From contig NZ_CP102850.1 in NCBI RefSeq assembly GCF_024734075.1, positions 2,542,001-2,606,000 of the forward strand: a stretch of 64,000 nucleotides of DNA. The letters are read 5' to 3'. The first letter of the stretch is position 1; each line of letters opens with the position of its first letter. Origin of the DNA: Gordonia mangrovi. Lineage in GTDB: Bacteria; Actinomycetota; Actinomycetes; Mycobacteriales; Mycobacteriaceae. The notes beneath the pieces are model-generated. The model searched no databases and was not told where the DNA came from. It worked only from the letters and a program-made list of their open reading frames with translations. The translations under genes were made by a program, and so were the position numbers. Shown piece by piece: positions 34,849-44,225 of this stretch.

Positions 34849-35613
34849 TCAGGCTGGACCACCGGTCACGGCCCCGATGGCCCGGACCACCAGGTCGGGG
34901 TCGTCGATCATCGGAATGTGTCCGACGCCGGGCAGAAGTACCCACTGCGCGCCGGGCAGTCGTTCGCGTGCCGTCCGGCCATACGTAGCGGCTGGAACGA
35001 GCCGGTCGCACTGGGCCCATGCCAGAGTTATCGGGCACGGCAACGGGTCCATCGGCTCGGCCTGCTCGACGGGTGCGTAGTCATCCATGAACGGGCAGTC
35101 GATGGAGTAGTCGATCATTTCCCGGACCCTCGCCGCGGTGAGGCGATCGCCGTGACAAGCGATGGCGCGCAAACCGAGGCGGCGGACTGTCGCCGACCTG
35201 ACTCCGAGCGGCGCTATCGGGCGGGAGACACGCGCCAGCGTACGCGACCTGCGTATCTGTCTAACGGTCCGTTCATGGGCGCCGCGGTTCCACCAGAAGC
35301 CTGCGGGGGAGAAGGCGCAGACGCTTGCGGCGCGCCCGCGCCGTGCCAACTCGATGGCCACCCATCCGCCCAGCGAGTACCCGGCGAGATGCGGCCTCGC
35401 CAGATCATGTTCATCCAGGTAGCGTTCCGCTGCGTCCACCACGTCGCTGACGCGGATCGGACGGCGCCGGATCGGAGGACCGCCGTGGTGCCCGAGAAGT
35501 GTTGGCGTGTGGACATTGTGATGTTCGGACAACTGCGGAACGACGTCCTGCCAGACGCGGCCCGAGCCGACTACGCCATGCAGCAGGACCAGGGGCGATC
35601 TCTTCGGTGTCAC
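34849..35613 (-). CDS. Alpha/beta hydrolase
   Basis: A 254-residue soluble hydrolase. Motifs are VLLHGVVGSGRVW (oxyanion), nucleophile Ser80 in GYSLGG, Asp in WAQCDRLVP and His in GVGHIPMID. The start is GTG 35613 without a strong ribosome-binding site. It is convergent with the previous hydrolase and unrelated beyond the fold. The reaction is unknown. Confidence 0.85.
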   Translation of the reverse strand: MTPKRSPLVLLHGVVGSGRVWQDVVPQLSEHHNVHTPTLLGHHGGPPIRRRPIRVSDVVDAAERYLDEHDLARPHLAGYSLGGWVAIELARRGRAASVCAFSPAGFWWNRGAHERTVRQIRRSRTLARVSRPIAPLGVRSATVRRLGLRAIACHGDRLTAARVREMIDYSIDCPFMDDYAPVEQAEPMDPLPCPITLAWAQCDRLVPAATYGRTARERLPGAQWVLLPGVGHIPMIDDPDLVVRAIGAVTGGPA

Positions 35614-35679
35614 GCCAGAAGTGTGACACCGACATCAGATGGCGAACAGCACTTTCGGTGCCGAGAAGCTGCGCAGTCC

Positions 35680-36516
35680 TTACAGGACCTGAACGGCGAC
35701 GTCGACGGACTTCCACTGCGCGCCTATTGCGGCCTCGGTCGCTCCACGCAGGCTCGGGTTCTGTAACGCCAGGCCGTTGGCGAAGTTGATCGCGTTGAAA
35801 CCGCCGAAGCCGGCAGTGGTGAACCCGTTGAATGACAAGACATCGAGGACTGGGCCGAGAGCATTGCCGAAAACCGCTTTGGTGCGGTCGACGATGACAT
35901 GTGTGTTGCGCCCGATCGTGTCGAGGACCGTGAAGTAGTCGCGTGCGTTGTCCGGCCGGGAACCGATCGCGGCGACAGCGCGGGGCATGTCCACGGTGAA
36001 GTGCGCGTTGTATCCGGTCATCGCCACGCGTCCGAGCGACAGGCTGCAGTCGTGGGCCAGCGCGAAGTGGCGCGCCCAGCGCGGCTCGACGTGGCCGGAA
36101 GCGAACTCCCCGTGCAGGTTCACCAGGAACTGGCTCATCACCGCGATGCTGAGCCGGTGGGCATAGTCGGGATCGTCGAACGCCGACTCGGTGCGTTGCA
36201 GTGGCAGCACCGCCTCCTGTTCGAGGGCATCCAGGCCGAGTGCGAACGTCGCGCGCCAATCCCTGTGCTGAACAAGGATTTCGGTGATCCTGTTGAGGCG
36301 CGAGGCTGTGGCCTCCAGCCGTGGCAAGGTCGGGCTGCTGGGCAGGGTGTCGAGGTCGGACAAGCTGACGATCTCGGACACCTCGGTGGCGCTGAGCGGT
36401 ACACCGCAGGCGGCCGCCCAGGCCGACGGCGCGCCGGACACGGGCTGCACCGGCTCGACGACCGCCGCACACAGGATCACGCCGCCAACGAAAGCGCCGC
36501 GCACTGTTCCGCGCAC
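35680..36516 (-). CDS. Secreted DUF5995-like protein
   Basis: From GTG 36516 the protein has 278 residues with an N-terminal hydrophobic signal (GAFVGGVILCAAVVEPVQPV, about residues 5-25). The mature part matches the DUF5995 style: ITEILVQHRDWRATFALG, FDDPDYAHRLSIAVM, MTGYNAHFTVDMPRAV. The family has no established function. Upstream in-frame sequence back to 36699 overlaps the WS/DGAT gene end and is Cys/Arg-rich, so I exclude it. Confidence 0.7.
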   Translation of the reverse strand: MRGTVRGAFVGGVILCAAVVEPVQPVSGAPSAWAAACGVPLSATEVSEIVSLSDLDTLPSSPTLPRLEATASRLNRITEILVQHRDWRATFALGLDALEQEAVLPLQRTESAFDDPDYAHRLSIAVMSQFLVNLHGEFASGHVEPRWARHFALAHDCSLSLGRVAMTGYNAHFTVDMPRAVAAIGSRPDNARDYFTVLDTIGRNTHVIVDRTKAVFGNALGPVLDVLSFNGFTTAGFGGFNAINFANGLALQNPSLRGATEAAIGAQWKSVDVAVQVL

Positions 36517-36631
36517 ATCCGGATCGTACCCGCACGCACAGCTTCGTCCGCCTGCTTTCAGCTCATCCTCTGTGTGCACGCGGAGGGCGAAGCGATTCCC
36601 GGGGGACGAACCGATCCACCCGGGCCGGGGG

Positions 36632-38086
36632 TCACACCACGCGACGTAGCACCCCCGCCGCGAGGTCGTCGTCGGCGGCCAGCGCGAGCACCTCACCAAA
36701 CCCGGCCACGAGGCAGTCGGCGAACAACTCGAGGTCGGTGATGGCGGCGCCGTCGGAGTTCAGGCCCAGGCAGGCGGTGCCGTTGTGGGTGATCATCGTC
36801 GCCATCATCGCGCAACCGGGTAGCGGTCCGAACGGGAACATCCGTTCCACCTTGGCGCCGGCAACGTAGGTGTCCCAGGGGATTCCGGGGACGTTGCTGG
36901 CCTGCAGATCGTTCTGGCTGGTGGTCCCGCTGAACTGCATGAGCAGCGATCCGGGTAGCCAGGCCATCACCGAGCCTAGGGTGTTGAACAGGTCAACCGC
37001 GGGTTCGTGGCGGGCGACGCGCACCTGTTCCCGGATGGTCAGCACACGTTCGAACGGGTCGGCGATGGCGACCGGCCCGGACAGGCGGCCCACCGCGATC
37101 CGGTTTCCGCCGGCGGGGTCCTCGGGCCGGCGCACCGAGATGGGGATCGCGACAGGGATCGCGTCCACCGGAGCGCCCATCTTCTCGTGATACAGCCGGA
37201 AGCCGCCGATCAGCCCGGCCAGATAGACGTCGTTGATGGACGCCTTGGTGGCCGCGGCGGCCGCCTTCAGATCGGCGAAGGGAACCTCGAATGCGCTGAA
37301 CCGCCACGACAGGCTGCGGTGCGCGAGTAGCGGGGAACCGGGTGGACTCGCCAGCCCCGCAACCCGGGGCACCGACCGCCCGTAGCGCAACGCAGAACTC
37401 AAGGCGCGGCGCGGATGTGCCAGGGCACGTACTCCGGAGATGGCCACATCGAGGCGATGGGGGACCCGGCGGACCTCCTCGCCGAACTGGCGCCGCAGCA
37501 GATCGAGGGCGGTGATGTTGTCCGGCTCGGGGTTCGGCGGCTGCGGTTTGCTCGGATTGTGCTCGCGGGTCGGTGAATGCAACTGGGCGAGACCGAGGAT
37601 GGCGCCCAGTCCGTCGGTCAGTGCGTGATGTCCCTTCAGGAAATAGGCGGCCTTTCCGTCGGGCAGACCTTCGATCACCGTGCCCTCCCACGGCGGGCGG
37701 GCGGGGTCGAGCGCGGTCATGGCGAGCTGCTCGCAGGTGGACAACAGCTCACGCATGCTGCCGTCTCCGCCGATCCGGATCCGGCGCAGGTGGTAATGCA
37801 GATCGAACTCGGGATCGATTGCCCAGCTGGGTGTTCCGGTGCCGAACGGTGAGTCGACCACACGCTGACGGAACCGCGGGGCCATCCGGCTCGCCCACTC
37901 GTGGGCGGCGACCAGCCGATCCCAATCCGGGGCGCAGTCGTAGATCTCCAGCATGCAGATGGTGCCGCGCATGCGCCGGTCGGTGTCACCGCGCCACATG
38001 ATGGTGTCCACCGGGCTCATATGGGGCTCATTCGCCCAGTCCAGCGGGCGATCACCCGCATCGCCGGCATCAGCCGTGTCACTCAT
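36632..38086 (-). CDS. Wax ester synthase / diacylglycerol acyltransferase (WS/DGAT)
   Basis: A 484-residue acyltransferase that makes triacylglycerol or wax esters from acyl-CoA. The catalytic motif HHALTDG is at residues 153-159, and MSPVDTIMW near the N-terminus and NVPGIPWD, VERMFPFGPL in the C-terminal half are typical. It overlaps the end of the plsC gene by eight bases and is the third gene of the plsB-plsC-WS/DGAT operon, so DAG made from the two upstream enzymes can be converted directly to storage lipid. Confidence 0.92.
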   Translation of the reverse strand: MSDTADAGDAGDRPLDWANEPHMSPVDTIMWRGDTDRRMRGTICMLEIYDCAPDWDRLVAAHEWASRMAPRFRQRVVDSPFGTGTPSWAIDPEFDLHYHLRRIRIGGDGSMRELLSTCEQLAMTALDPARPPWEGTVIEGLPDGKAAYFLKGHHALTDGLGAILGLAQLHSPTREHNPSKPQPPNPEPDNITALDLLRRQFGEEVRRVPHRLDVAISGVRALAHPRRALSSALRYGRSVPRVAGLASPPGSPLLAHRSLSWRFSAFEVPFADLKAAAAATKASINDVYLAGLIGGFRLYHEKMGAPVDAIPVAIPISVRRPEDPAGGNRIAVGRLSGPVAIADPFERVLTIREQVRVARHEPAVDLFNTLGSVMAWLPGSLLMQFSGTTSQNDLQASNVPGIPWDTYVAGAKVERMFPFGPLPGCAMMATMITHNGTACLGLNSDGAAITDLELFADCLVAGFGEVLALAADDDLAAGVLRRVV

Positions 38087-39563
38087 CTACTGTCTCCTGT
38101 TCGGACTCCGGGGAATCGTCGGTGAACGACTCGAGTGGCCAATCGGCGAGCGCGGTCACGAACATCTGCCGTACCTCCTCGGCGTGGGTGCCCATCTCCT
38201 CGGCCCGCCACCCGGTTGTCTCGACCGGCGGCAGCACCCGCACCTCCACGATTCCCGGTCGGATCAACTGCGAACCGCGCCACATCAATTCGCCGGTGTT
38301 ACGCATCACCACCGGGACCACCGGTACTTCCGCTTGCGCGGCGATGTGGAACGGTCCCTTCTTGAACGGTCCGATCCGGGGCGTCGCGGACCGTGTCCCC
38401 TCGGGCGCCACCACCAGCGACATCCCGTCCTCACGGAGTGCTTTCACCGCCGGCGCCAGCTGTTCGATCGCCCGGCTCGGGTCGGCGCGGTCGATGAACA
38501 CCAGTCCGGCCTGATCGAGGATCTGACCCACCACGGGCACACGCTGGACTTCCTTCTTGGCCACCCCCGTCGCATCCGATCGGACGAGGTTGATCATCAC
38601 CGGTAGGTCGAGTTTGGACTGGTGGTTGAACACGAAAACGCACGGTCGGTCCGAGGTGAGGTATTCGCCACCGTCGAGGACCCGCACGTGCACACCGGCC
38701 AGCGACAACCCGACATCGACACCCGTCGGGAGGGTCTCGACAAGTGTCTGAGGGTTCCGACGCACCAGTCCCGCAGTGAAACCCACAGCGGCAGAAGCGA
38801 TGAACGAACCGTAGAAGGCGCCGGTGCGGGCCAACATGCCGGCCCGGTTGTAGGTGGGGTTCTTCAGGTCCAGGATCGGCCACCCGCGGGCCTCGGCTTC
38901 GGCGCGCAGCAAACGACGGGGCGAGACGGCGGCCGGATGGCCGACCGACTCCAGATAAGGGATGTCCTCGTTGCCGTCGCTGTAGGCGAACGACGCGCCC
39001 AGGTCGATCTCGTGGTCGCGGGCCAACGCCCGCACGGCCGCCGCCTTGCCCGGCCCCCACAGCGGTCGGCCCAGAATCCTGCCGGTGAGCACACCGTCGA
39101 CGACCTCGACATCGGTGGCCAGCGCGTGGTCGGCCTCGATCTCCCGGGCGATCGGTGCGATCTGAAATCGGGTCGCCGACGAGGCGATCACGATCGTGTG
39201 GCCCATCTCCCGGTGCGCGCGCAGGATCTGCCACATCTGCGGGCGCAGCTTGGCCGCCGTCTCATGCTTGAACAGATCCTCACCGAACTCCAGCATCTCG
39301 GTGTAGGTCTTGCCGGCGAATGTCGGCTTCGTCGCCGCGAGTACCTCGGCGTAGTCCTGCTCGGACACCACGCCGCGCAGCCCGATCAGCAGGTAGTCGG
39401 CCAGCTCGCCGAGCCCGAACTCCATGCTGCGCATGCGCGCCCGCATGATGGCCGCGGCAGAGAAGCCCTCGATCAGGGTGCCGTCGTAGTCGAACAGCGC
39501 GGCCACCTTCTTGCCCGTCGGCGCCGCACGGATCGCGCGCATCCGGTCGGTGAATGCGCTCAT
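38079..39563 (-). CDS. plsC: HAD-IB phosphatase / PlsC acyltransferase fusion
   Basis: A 494-residue two-domain protein. The HAD-IB phosphatase part (about residues 20-235) has the nucleophile motif DYDGTL (Asp25, Asp27) and SDGNEDIPYL. The C-terminal LPLAT part (about 285-470) has NHQSKLD (the HxxxxD motif) and EGTRSATPRIGPFKKG. It should acylate lysophosphatidate, and the HAD part may dephosphorylate a lipid intermediate. Mycobacteria have the same fusion (Rv2483c). It overlaps plsB upstream by four bases. Confidence 0.92.
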   Translation of the reverse strand: MSAFTDRMRAIRAAPTGKKVAALFDYDGTLIEGFSAAAIMRARMRSMEFGLGELADYLLIGLRGVVSEQDYAEVLAATKPTFAGKTYTEMLEFGEDLFKHETAAKLRPQMWQILRAHREMGHTIVIASSATRFQIAPIAREIEADHALATDVEVVDGVLTGRILGRPLWGPGKAAAVRALARDHEIDLGASFAYSDGNEDIPYLESVGHPAAVSPRRLLRAEAEARGWPILDLKNPTYNRAGMLARTGAFYGSFIASAAVGFTAGLVRRNPQTLVETLPTGVDVGLSLAGVHVRVLDGGEYLTSDRPCVFVFNHQSKLDLPVMINLVRSDATGVAKKEVQRVPVVGQILDQAGLVFIDRADPSRAIEQLAPAVKALREDGMSLVVAPEGTRSATPRIGPFKKGPFHIAAQAEVPVVPVVMRNTGELMWRGSQLIRPGIVEVRVLPPVETTGWRAEEMGTHAEEVRQMFVTALADWPLESFTDDSPESEQETVDE

Positions 39564-41827
39564 CGGGCATCCCTCTGTCCGAGCGCCGGTTGGATGTCCT
39601 CGATCTCGGCGATACGAGCGAGTCGATCACGCATGAGGTTCACCTCGTCGAGCCACTCCTGACGGGCGGCAAGAAGATCTGTGACACCTTCGCCGTGAAT
39701 GAGATCGCGATTGTCGGCGAGTCGATAAGCGCCGTCGTAAAGGTCCTTGGACACCGAATCCTTGCTGCGCACAATGCCTTGTAATGACAGCTGGCTGCCG
39801 AGGCCCAGGCAGTCGGCGATCAGGTCGGCTTTGTCGCACGCGGCGGTGCCCAGCTGGACGAGCCGTGTGGCGGCCACCAGCTGCGCATCGAAGAATGGTT
39901 GCAGGGTCCGCCGCGCGAGCAGGGCGCCGGTGTGACCGTGCAGGACCTCATACGTCCACTCCTGGGTCGGTATCCGCTCGCGCCACTCCGGCGCGATCAG
40001 GTCGAGTTCGGCGGCGAGCCGGTGGAAGTACTCGTCCTTGACCGGAAAGAAGAACTCGAACTTGAGCAGATCTCGTATCCGCAGGGCTTCGCGCTGCGCC
40101 ACGGCCAGCAGGCCTTCATCGGTGGCGTAGTCGCCGGTGGCGCGGACCTCACCTTCGGCCACCGCCAGCATGTTGACCTCGACGATGGCCCGGTTCACGA
40201 AATGGTGCAGCGCACCGTTGCGGTAGTAGGCGGCGACCGCGCGGTTGTCCGGCACGATCGACCAGACCGGCTCGGACCCACCGTCGAAACAGCTCACCAC
40301 GCCGTTGCCGGCCAGCACCCGCATAGTCTGGGTCAGGCCCACCCCGCGACAACGCGCCGGGTCGGGTCCGGGTAGGCCGCGGCGCGCGATGTAGTCGAGC
40401 AGCGGCACCAGAATCGCCTCGATCTCCGCCAGGGTGTAGGCGCGGTCGGGTGCACCCAGCAGCGCGAAGCCGGCCAGCGAAGTCGCCGATATCGGTGTGG
40501 CGGAATTGATCTCGTCCATCACGCGGAACGCGACCTTCTCCAGTCGGGCGCGGCCCTCACCGGCGTCGTCCAGTGCCGAGCGCAGCGAGAACGGCGTGCC
40601 GAAGCGGACTCTTGCTTCGCCGAGATAGCTGCGCTGGGCCTTGGCATATCGGAGCAGCCACCCGATTCCCTCGGGCTTCTTGGCGCCGCCGGCGTCCTCG
40701 GCGGCCATCGCGCCGATCTCCTGCAGCTGGTCGTAGACGATCGAGGTGGGCACGATGGTCACGTCGCCGGAGTCGAGTTGGGTCACCGCGTCGACGACGT
40801 AGTTGAGCAGGCCCATCATCGGTTTACGCAGCTTGCCGGTGCGACTGCGGCCGCCCTCGATGTACCACTCCAGGTTGAACCGCTTCTCGACGATGTAGGA
40901 GAGATAGGACCGCATGGCGAACTTGTAGACCGGGTCCGACCCGAACTTCCGTCGGATGAAGATCATGCCGGCCCGGCGTGCGACCGGGCCCACCGGCCAG
41001 AACGACAGATTGTTGCCGCCCAGGACCAGAGTGGGTGGGAAATCGTTGCTGCGCAGCACTTTCGCCAACACCAACGGATCGACGTAAGACCGGTGGGACG
41101 GCAGGAACACCAGGCCGGTCGACTTGTTCAGGGTCCGCAGGGTGTTGAGCGTGTCCAGATCCACCGTGACATGCCACGCCCGTTCGTGCAGCCGATCGAA
41201 GGTCGCGGAGAACACATCGTCCATCAGCCGGCTCTGGGTGGCCACGAAGCCGGACAGCTTGTCGACGGCCTCGGCCACCACCGTTTCGGTGGGCCGGCCG
41301 AGCTCGGCGGCCAGCTTCGCCGCACCGGCCTGGAACCGTGCCGAACTGCTGACCTGTTCGGCGACCAGCTGCGGCACCTTGTAGCGGTCCCCGATGATCT
41401 GCCGCTCGGCCCGCTCGGCCGACAGGGATGCCTGGACGGCGACGTACTTCCCGAACGGTGCACCCTCGGCGAGGTCGCGGGCGTAGCGCTCACGGAGTTC
41501 CGCGATGGTCGCCGGCGCCCCTTCCACGACGCGCAGACTGTCCGGCCGCCGGCCGCGGATCAGCGGCTGCACCAGTCCCACAGGACGCCGCGGGTTTGAC
41601 AGCACCAGCACGTCGCCGAGCGTGACGCGGCGCTCGCCCTGGCGGACCGCGGGCAGCCACACCGGCCGTACCGGCACCAGCATCGTCGATGGCGGCAGGG
41701 CATCGAAGTCGACATCGTCCGGCCGGCGAACCGGGGCACCCGGGTGGGCGGTCGACGCCCAGTCGGTAACCGCCCGCAGCTCGACGGACGTGCGTGTCTC
41801 CGCCAGAACGACGACCTCGTCGGTCAT
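39560..41827 (-). CDS. plsB: Glycerol-3-phosphate 1-O-acyltransferase (PlsB2 type)
   Basis: A 755-residue enzyme catalysing the first acylation of glycerol-3-phosphate. Block I is HRSYVDPL at about residues 245-252, followed by GGNNLSFWPVG, block III GGRSRTGKL and block IV VPTSIVYDQL. The C-terminal regulatory part is complete. ATG 41827 is preceded by GAGGGTG, so I prefer it to the TTG at 41860. It starts the operon plsB-plsC-WS/DGAT. In M. tuberculosis the same three genes are adjacent but, as I recall, in the opposite transcriptional order. Confidence 0.93.
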   Translation of the reverse strand: MTDEVVVLAETRTSVELRAVTDWASTAHPGAPVRRPDDVDFDALPPSTMLVPVRPVWLPAVRQGERRVTLGDVLVLSNPRRPVGLVQPLIRGRRPDSLRVVEGAPATIAELRERYARDLAEGAPFGKYVAVQASLSAERAERQIIGDRYKVPQLVAEQVSSSARFQAGAAKLAAELGRPTETVVAEAVDKLSGFVATQSRLMDDVFSATFDRLHERAWHVTVDLDTLNTLRTLNKSTGLVFLPSHRSYVDPLVLAKVLRSNDFPPTLVLGGNNLSFWPVGPVARRAGMIFIRRKFGSDPVYKFAMRSYLSYIVEKRFNLEWYIEGGRSRTGKLRKPMMGLLNYVVDAVTQLDSGDVTIVPTSIVYDQLQEIGAMAAEDAGGAKKPEGIGWLLRYAKAQRSYLGEARVRFGTPFSLRSALDDAGEGRARLEKVAFRVMDEINSATPISATSLAGFALLGAPDRAYTLAEIEAILVPLLDYIARRGLPGPDPARCRGVGLTQTMRVLAGNGVVSCFDGGSEPVWSIVPDNRAVAAYYRNGALHHFVNRAIVEVNMLAVAEGEVRATGDYATDEGLLAVAQREALRIRDLLKFEFFFPVKDEYFHRLAAELDLIAPEWRERIPTQEWTYEVLHGHTGALLARRTLQPFFDAQLVAATRLVQLGTAACDKADLIADCLGLGSQLSLQGIVRSKDSVSKDLYDGAYRLADNRDLIHGEGVTDLLAARQEWLDEVNLMRDRLARIAEIEDIQPALGQRDAR

Positions 41828-41958
41828 GTGCACCACCCTCACGTCGTCACCGCGCGGCAACGCGGCACGTCCATTGTGTCGCGGGTCACATCCATGCTGG
41901 TGGGCTTTGGCTCAGATCGGTCGGGGTGGAATGAGGCATCGGCTCCGCCGTCACCCGG

Positions 41959-42636
41959 TCAGTGAGGAAACTCCTGCTCGGTCATCCGTACCGGCCGCTG
42001 CGGTAGGCGCGGCCGCAAGAACGTGGTGGCTGCGGCGATGACGATCGTCACCCCGGCCGCCAGCCACAGCACGTCGATTCCCAGGCCGCGGTAGGCGAGC
42101 GCACCCAGGATGGCGCCGACGGCGAGTCCGGCCCACAGCGACAGGTAGCGCAGCCACAGCCAGCGTGGACCGCCCGCGAAGGCGTCGACGAGCCGCTGGC
42201 CGGCCTTGACGAGGGTGCCGGTCATGTAGGTCAGCCCCACGGTCACCTCGCCGTCACGCTGGAACACCGAGTTCATCATCCCCATCGATGCGGCCATCAC
42301 CCCCATCGAGGCGGTGTCGAAACCCGCCTGCGCCACGGCCGCGGCGGCCAGCAGGACGGTGCACACCAGCCACAACACGCCCATCCGCGAGCTGCTCACC
42401 CGGGCGGCCACCGCGCCGACGATCACACCGAGGAAGAACGACCCCACCAACCCGGCCGTGATGCCGACGACCTCCCACCGGAACTGCGCCACGCCCGCTG
42501 CCATCCGGGTCGTGTTGCCACTCATGAACGACAGGAAGTAGCCGCCGAGGTGGACGAAGCCGATCGCATCCACGAACCCGGCGATCCCGGACAGCACGAT
42601 GGCCAGCCCCAACTCGCGTCGACGAAACAGCCGCAC
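41959..42636 (-). CDS. DUF1275 (YoaK) family membrane protein
   Basis: A 225-residue protein with about six transmembrane segments. It contains the YoaK signatures GFVDAIGFVHLGGYFLSFMSGNTTR and VGLTYMTGTLVKAGQRLVDA. The start is GTG 42636 with GGGAGAACT directly upstream; 27 further upstream residues are unlikely. The role of the family is unknown. It is divergent from the second WS/DGAT gene. Confidence 0.85.
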   Translation of the reverse strand: MRLFRRRELGLAIVLSGIAGFVDAIGFVHLGGYFLSFMSGNTTRMAAGVAQFRWEVVGITAGLVGSFFLGVIVGAVAARVSSSRMGVLWLVCTVLLAAAAVAQAGFDTASMGVMAASMGMMNSVFQRDGEVTVGLTYMTGTLVKAGQRLVDAFAGGPRWLWLRYLSLWAGLAVGAILGALAYRGLGIDVLWLAAGVTIVIAAATTFLRPRLPQRPVRMTEQEFPH

Positions 42637-42821
42637 AGTTCTCCCTTCAGCGCGCACCAGGGACGCGCCGACCATTCTTCCCGGTCGGCGTCGTTCGCTC
42701 CGGCAGCCGGGTAACACTCGGTTCCCTGACGAAGGCCCGCGGTGCGCACCACATACCCAAGGAGGTCCGGCCGCCGGCTGGGGCCGAAGGACTCTCCCGT
42801 GTCCTGGATCACCAGAGGAAC

Positions 42822-44192
42822 ATGGTTGCTGTGAGCAACGACGCCCCCCGGATGACCCAGTCGGACATGTTCTCCTGGCACATGGAGCAGAACCCGATTC
42901 TGCGCTCGACCGTGGTGGTTGTGGTGCTGCTCGACGCCTCCCCGGATTGGGATCGGTTCCTCGCCACGGTCGAACGCGCCGCGCAGGTGCTGCCGGCGAT
43001 GCGCCGCAAACTCGTGCCCGACCGCGGACTCGCGCCGGCGCGGTGGGTCGACGACGCCGACTTCGACCTCAACTGGCACGTGCGCCGACTCGACGCCCCA
43101 CATCCGAAGAACCTCGACGGGGTGCTCGAGGTCGCGCGGACCGCCGCGATGACCGCCTTCGACCCGGCGCGACCGATGTGGGAGTACACACTGCTCGACG
43201 GCCTCGAGGAGGATGCGGCGGCCGCGGTGGTGATGAAGTTCCATCACTCGCTGACCGACGGGGTCGGCGGGGTGCGCATCGCCGCGGAGATCATGGACTT
43301 CGAACGAGGCGGCACCGAGCGTGAGCCGATCGCGAGTTCCGACCAGATCGCGCCCGCGCCGACGTTGCGCGACACCGTCGGCTGGTACGCGTCCTCCGGT
43401 GTCACGGTCGTGCGCCAGTCGGTGTCGTCGGCGGCGCGGCTCGGTGCCCGCATGGTGGTCCGGCCGTTGCGGGCGTTGCGTGACGTCGCCGGAACGGCGG
43501 TGTCGGTCGCGCGGATCGTCGAACCGGTCACCTCCACGGCGTCGCCGGTGATGACCGAACGCAGCACCCGACGACATCTCGCCACCCTGGACGTCCCCGT
43601 CGACGCGCTGGCTGCCGCCGGAGAAGCCGGCGGCGGAACGCTCAACGACGCCTTCCTGGCCGGAATCGTGCTCGGGATGCGTGACTATCACCGACGCCAC
43701 GATGCGCAGATCGATCACTTGCGCGTGACCATGCCGATGAACCTGCGCCACGAGGACGACCCGCTCGGCGGGAACCGGATCACGTTGGTGCGGATCCGGA
43801 TTCCGTGCGATCTCGACGAACCGAAGAAACTGATCGACCGCATCCACGACATCGTGATGAAGTGGCGGCTGGAACCGGCGGTGCCGCTGGCCGACCCCAT
43901 CGCCGGCGCGCTGAACGTGCTACCCGCCGCCGCGGTCGGAGCGATGCTCGAGCACGTCGACTTCCTCGCCTCCGACGTTCCCGGCTCGCCGGTCCCGTTG
44001 TACCTGGCGGGCGCGAAGATCACCCGGCAGTACGCGTTCGGCCCGACCATCGGTGCCGCCTTCAACGTGACCCTGCTGTCCTACGTCGGTGACTGCTGCA
44101 TGGGGATCGACGTCGATGACGCGGCGGTCCCTGATCTCGACGTCCTGGTCGAGAGCCTCGCCACCGGTTTCCGAGAGGTGTGCGAGACCTGA
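42822..44192 (+). CDS. Wax ester synthase / diacylglycerol acyltransferase, second copy
   Basis: A 456-residue WS/DGAT. The active-site motif is HHSLTDG at residues 141-147; DPARPMWEYTLLDGL and PGSPVPLYLAGAKI, AFGPTIGAAFNVTL are typical of the family. The preceding AGAGGA is at good distance from ATG 42822; GTG 42831 is an alternative. It differs strongly from the copy at 36632-38086, so this is old duplication, not recent. Confidence 0.92.
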   Translation: MVAVSNDAPRMTQSDMFSWHMEQNPILRSTVVVVVLLDASPDWDRFLATVERAAQVLPAMRRKLVPDRGLAPARWVDDADFDLNWHVRRLDAPHPKNLDGVLEVARTAAMTAFDPARPMWEYTLLDGLEEDAAAAVVMKFHHSLTDGVGGVRIAAEIMDFERGGTEREPIASSDQIAPAPTLRDTVGWYASSGVTVVRQSVSSAARLGARMVVRPLRALRDVAGTAVSVARIVEPVTSTASPVMTERSTRRHLATLDVPVDALAAAGEAGGGTLNDAFLAGIVLGMRDYHRRHDAQIDHLRVTMPMNLRHEDDPLGGNRITLVRIRIPCDLDEPKKLIDRIHDIVMKWRLEPAVPLADPIAGALNVLPAAAVGAMLEHVDFLASDVPGSPVPLYLAGAKITRQYAFGPTIGAAFNVTLLSYVGDCCMGIDVDDAAVPDLDVLVESLATGFREVCET

Positions 44193-44225
44193 CGGCGCGA
44201 TACCCGGCGGAGGACGCCCGGTCGC

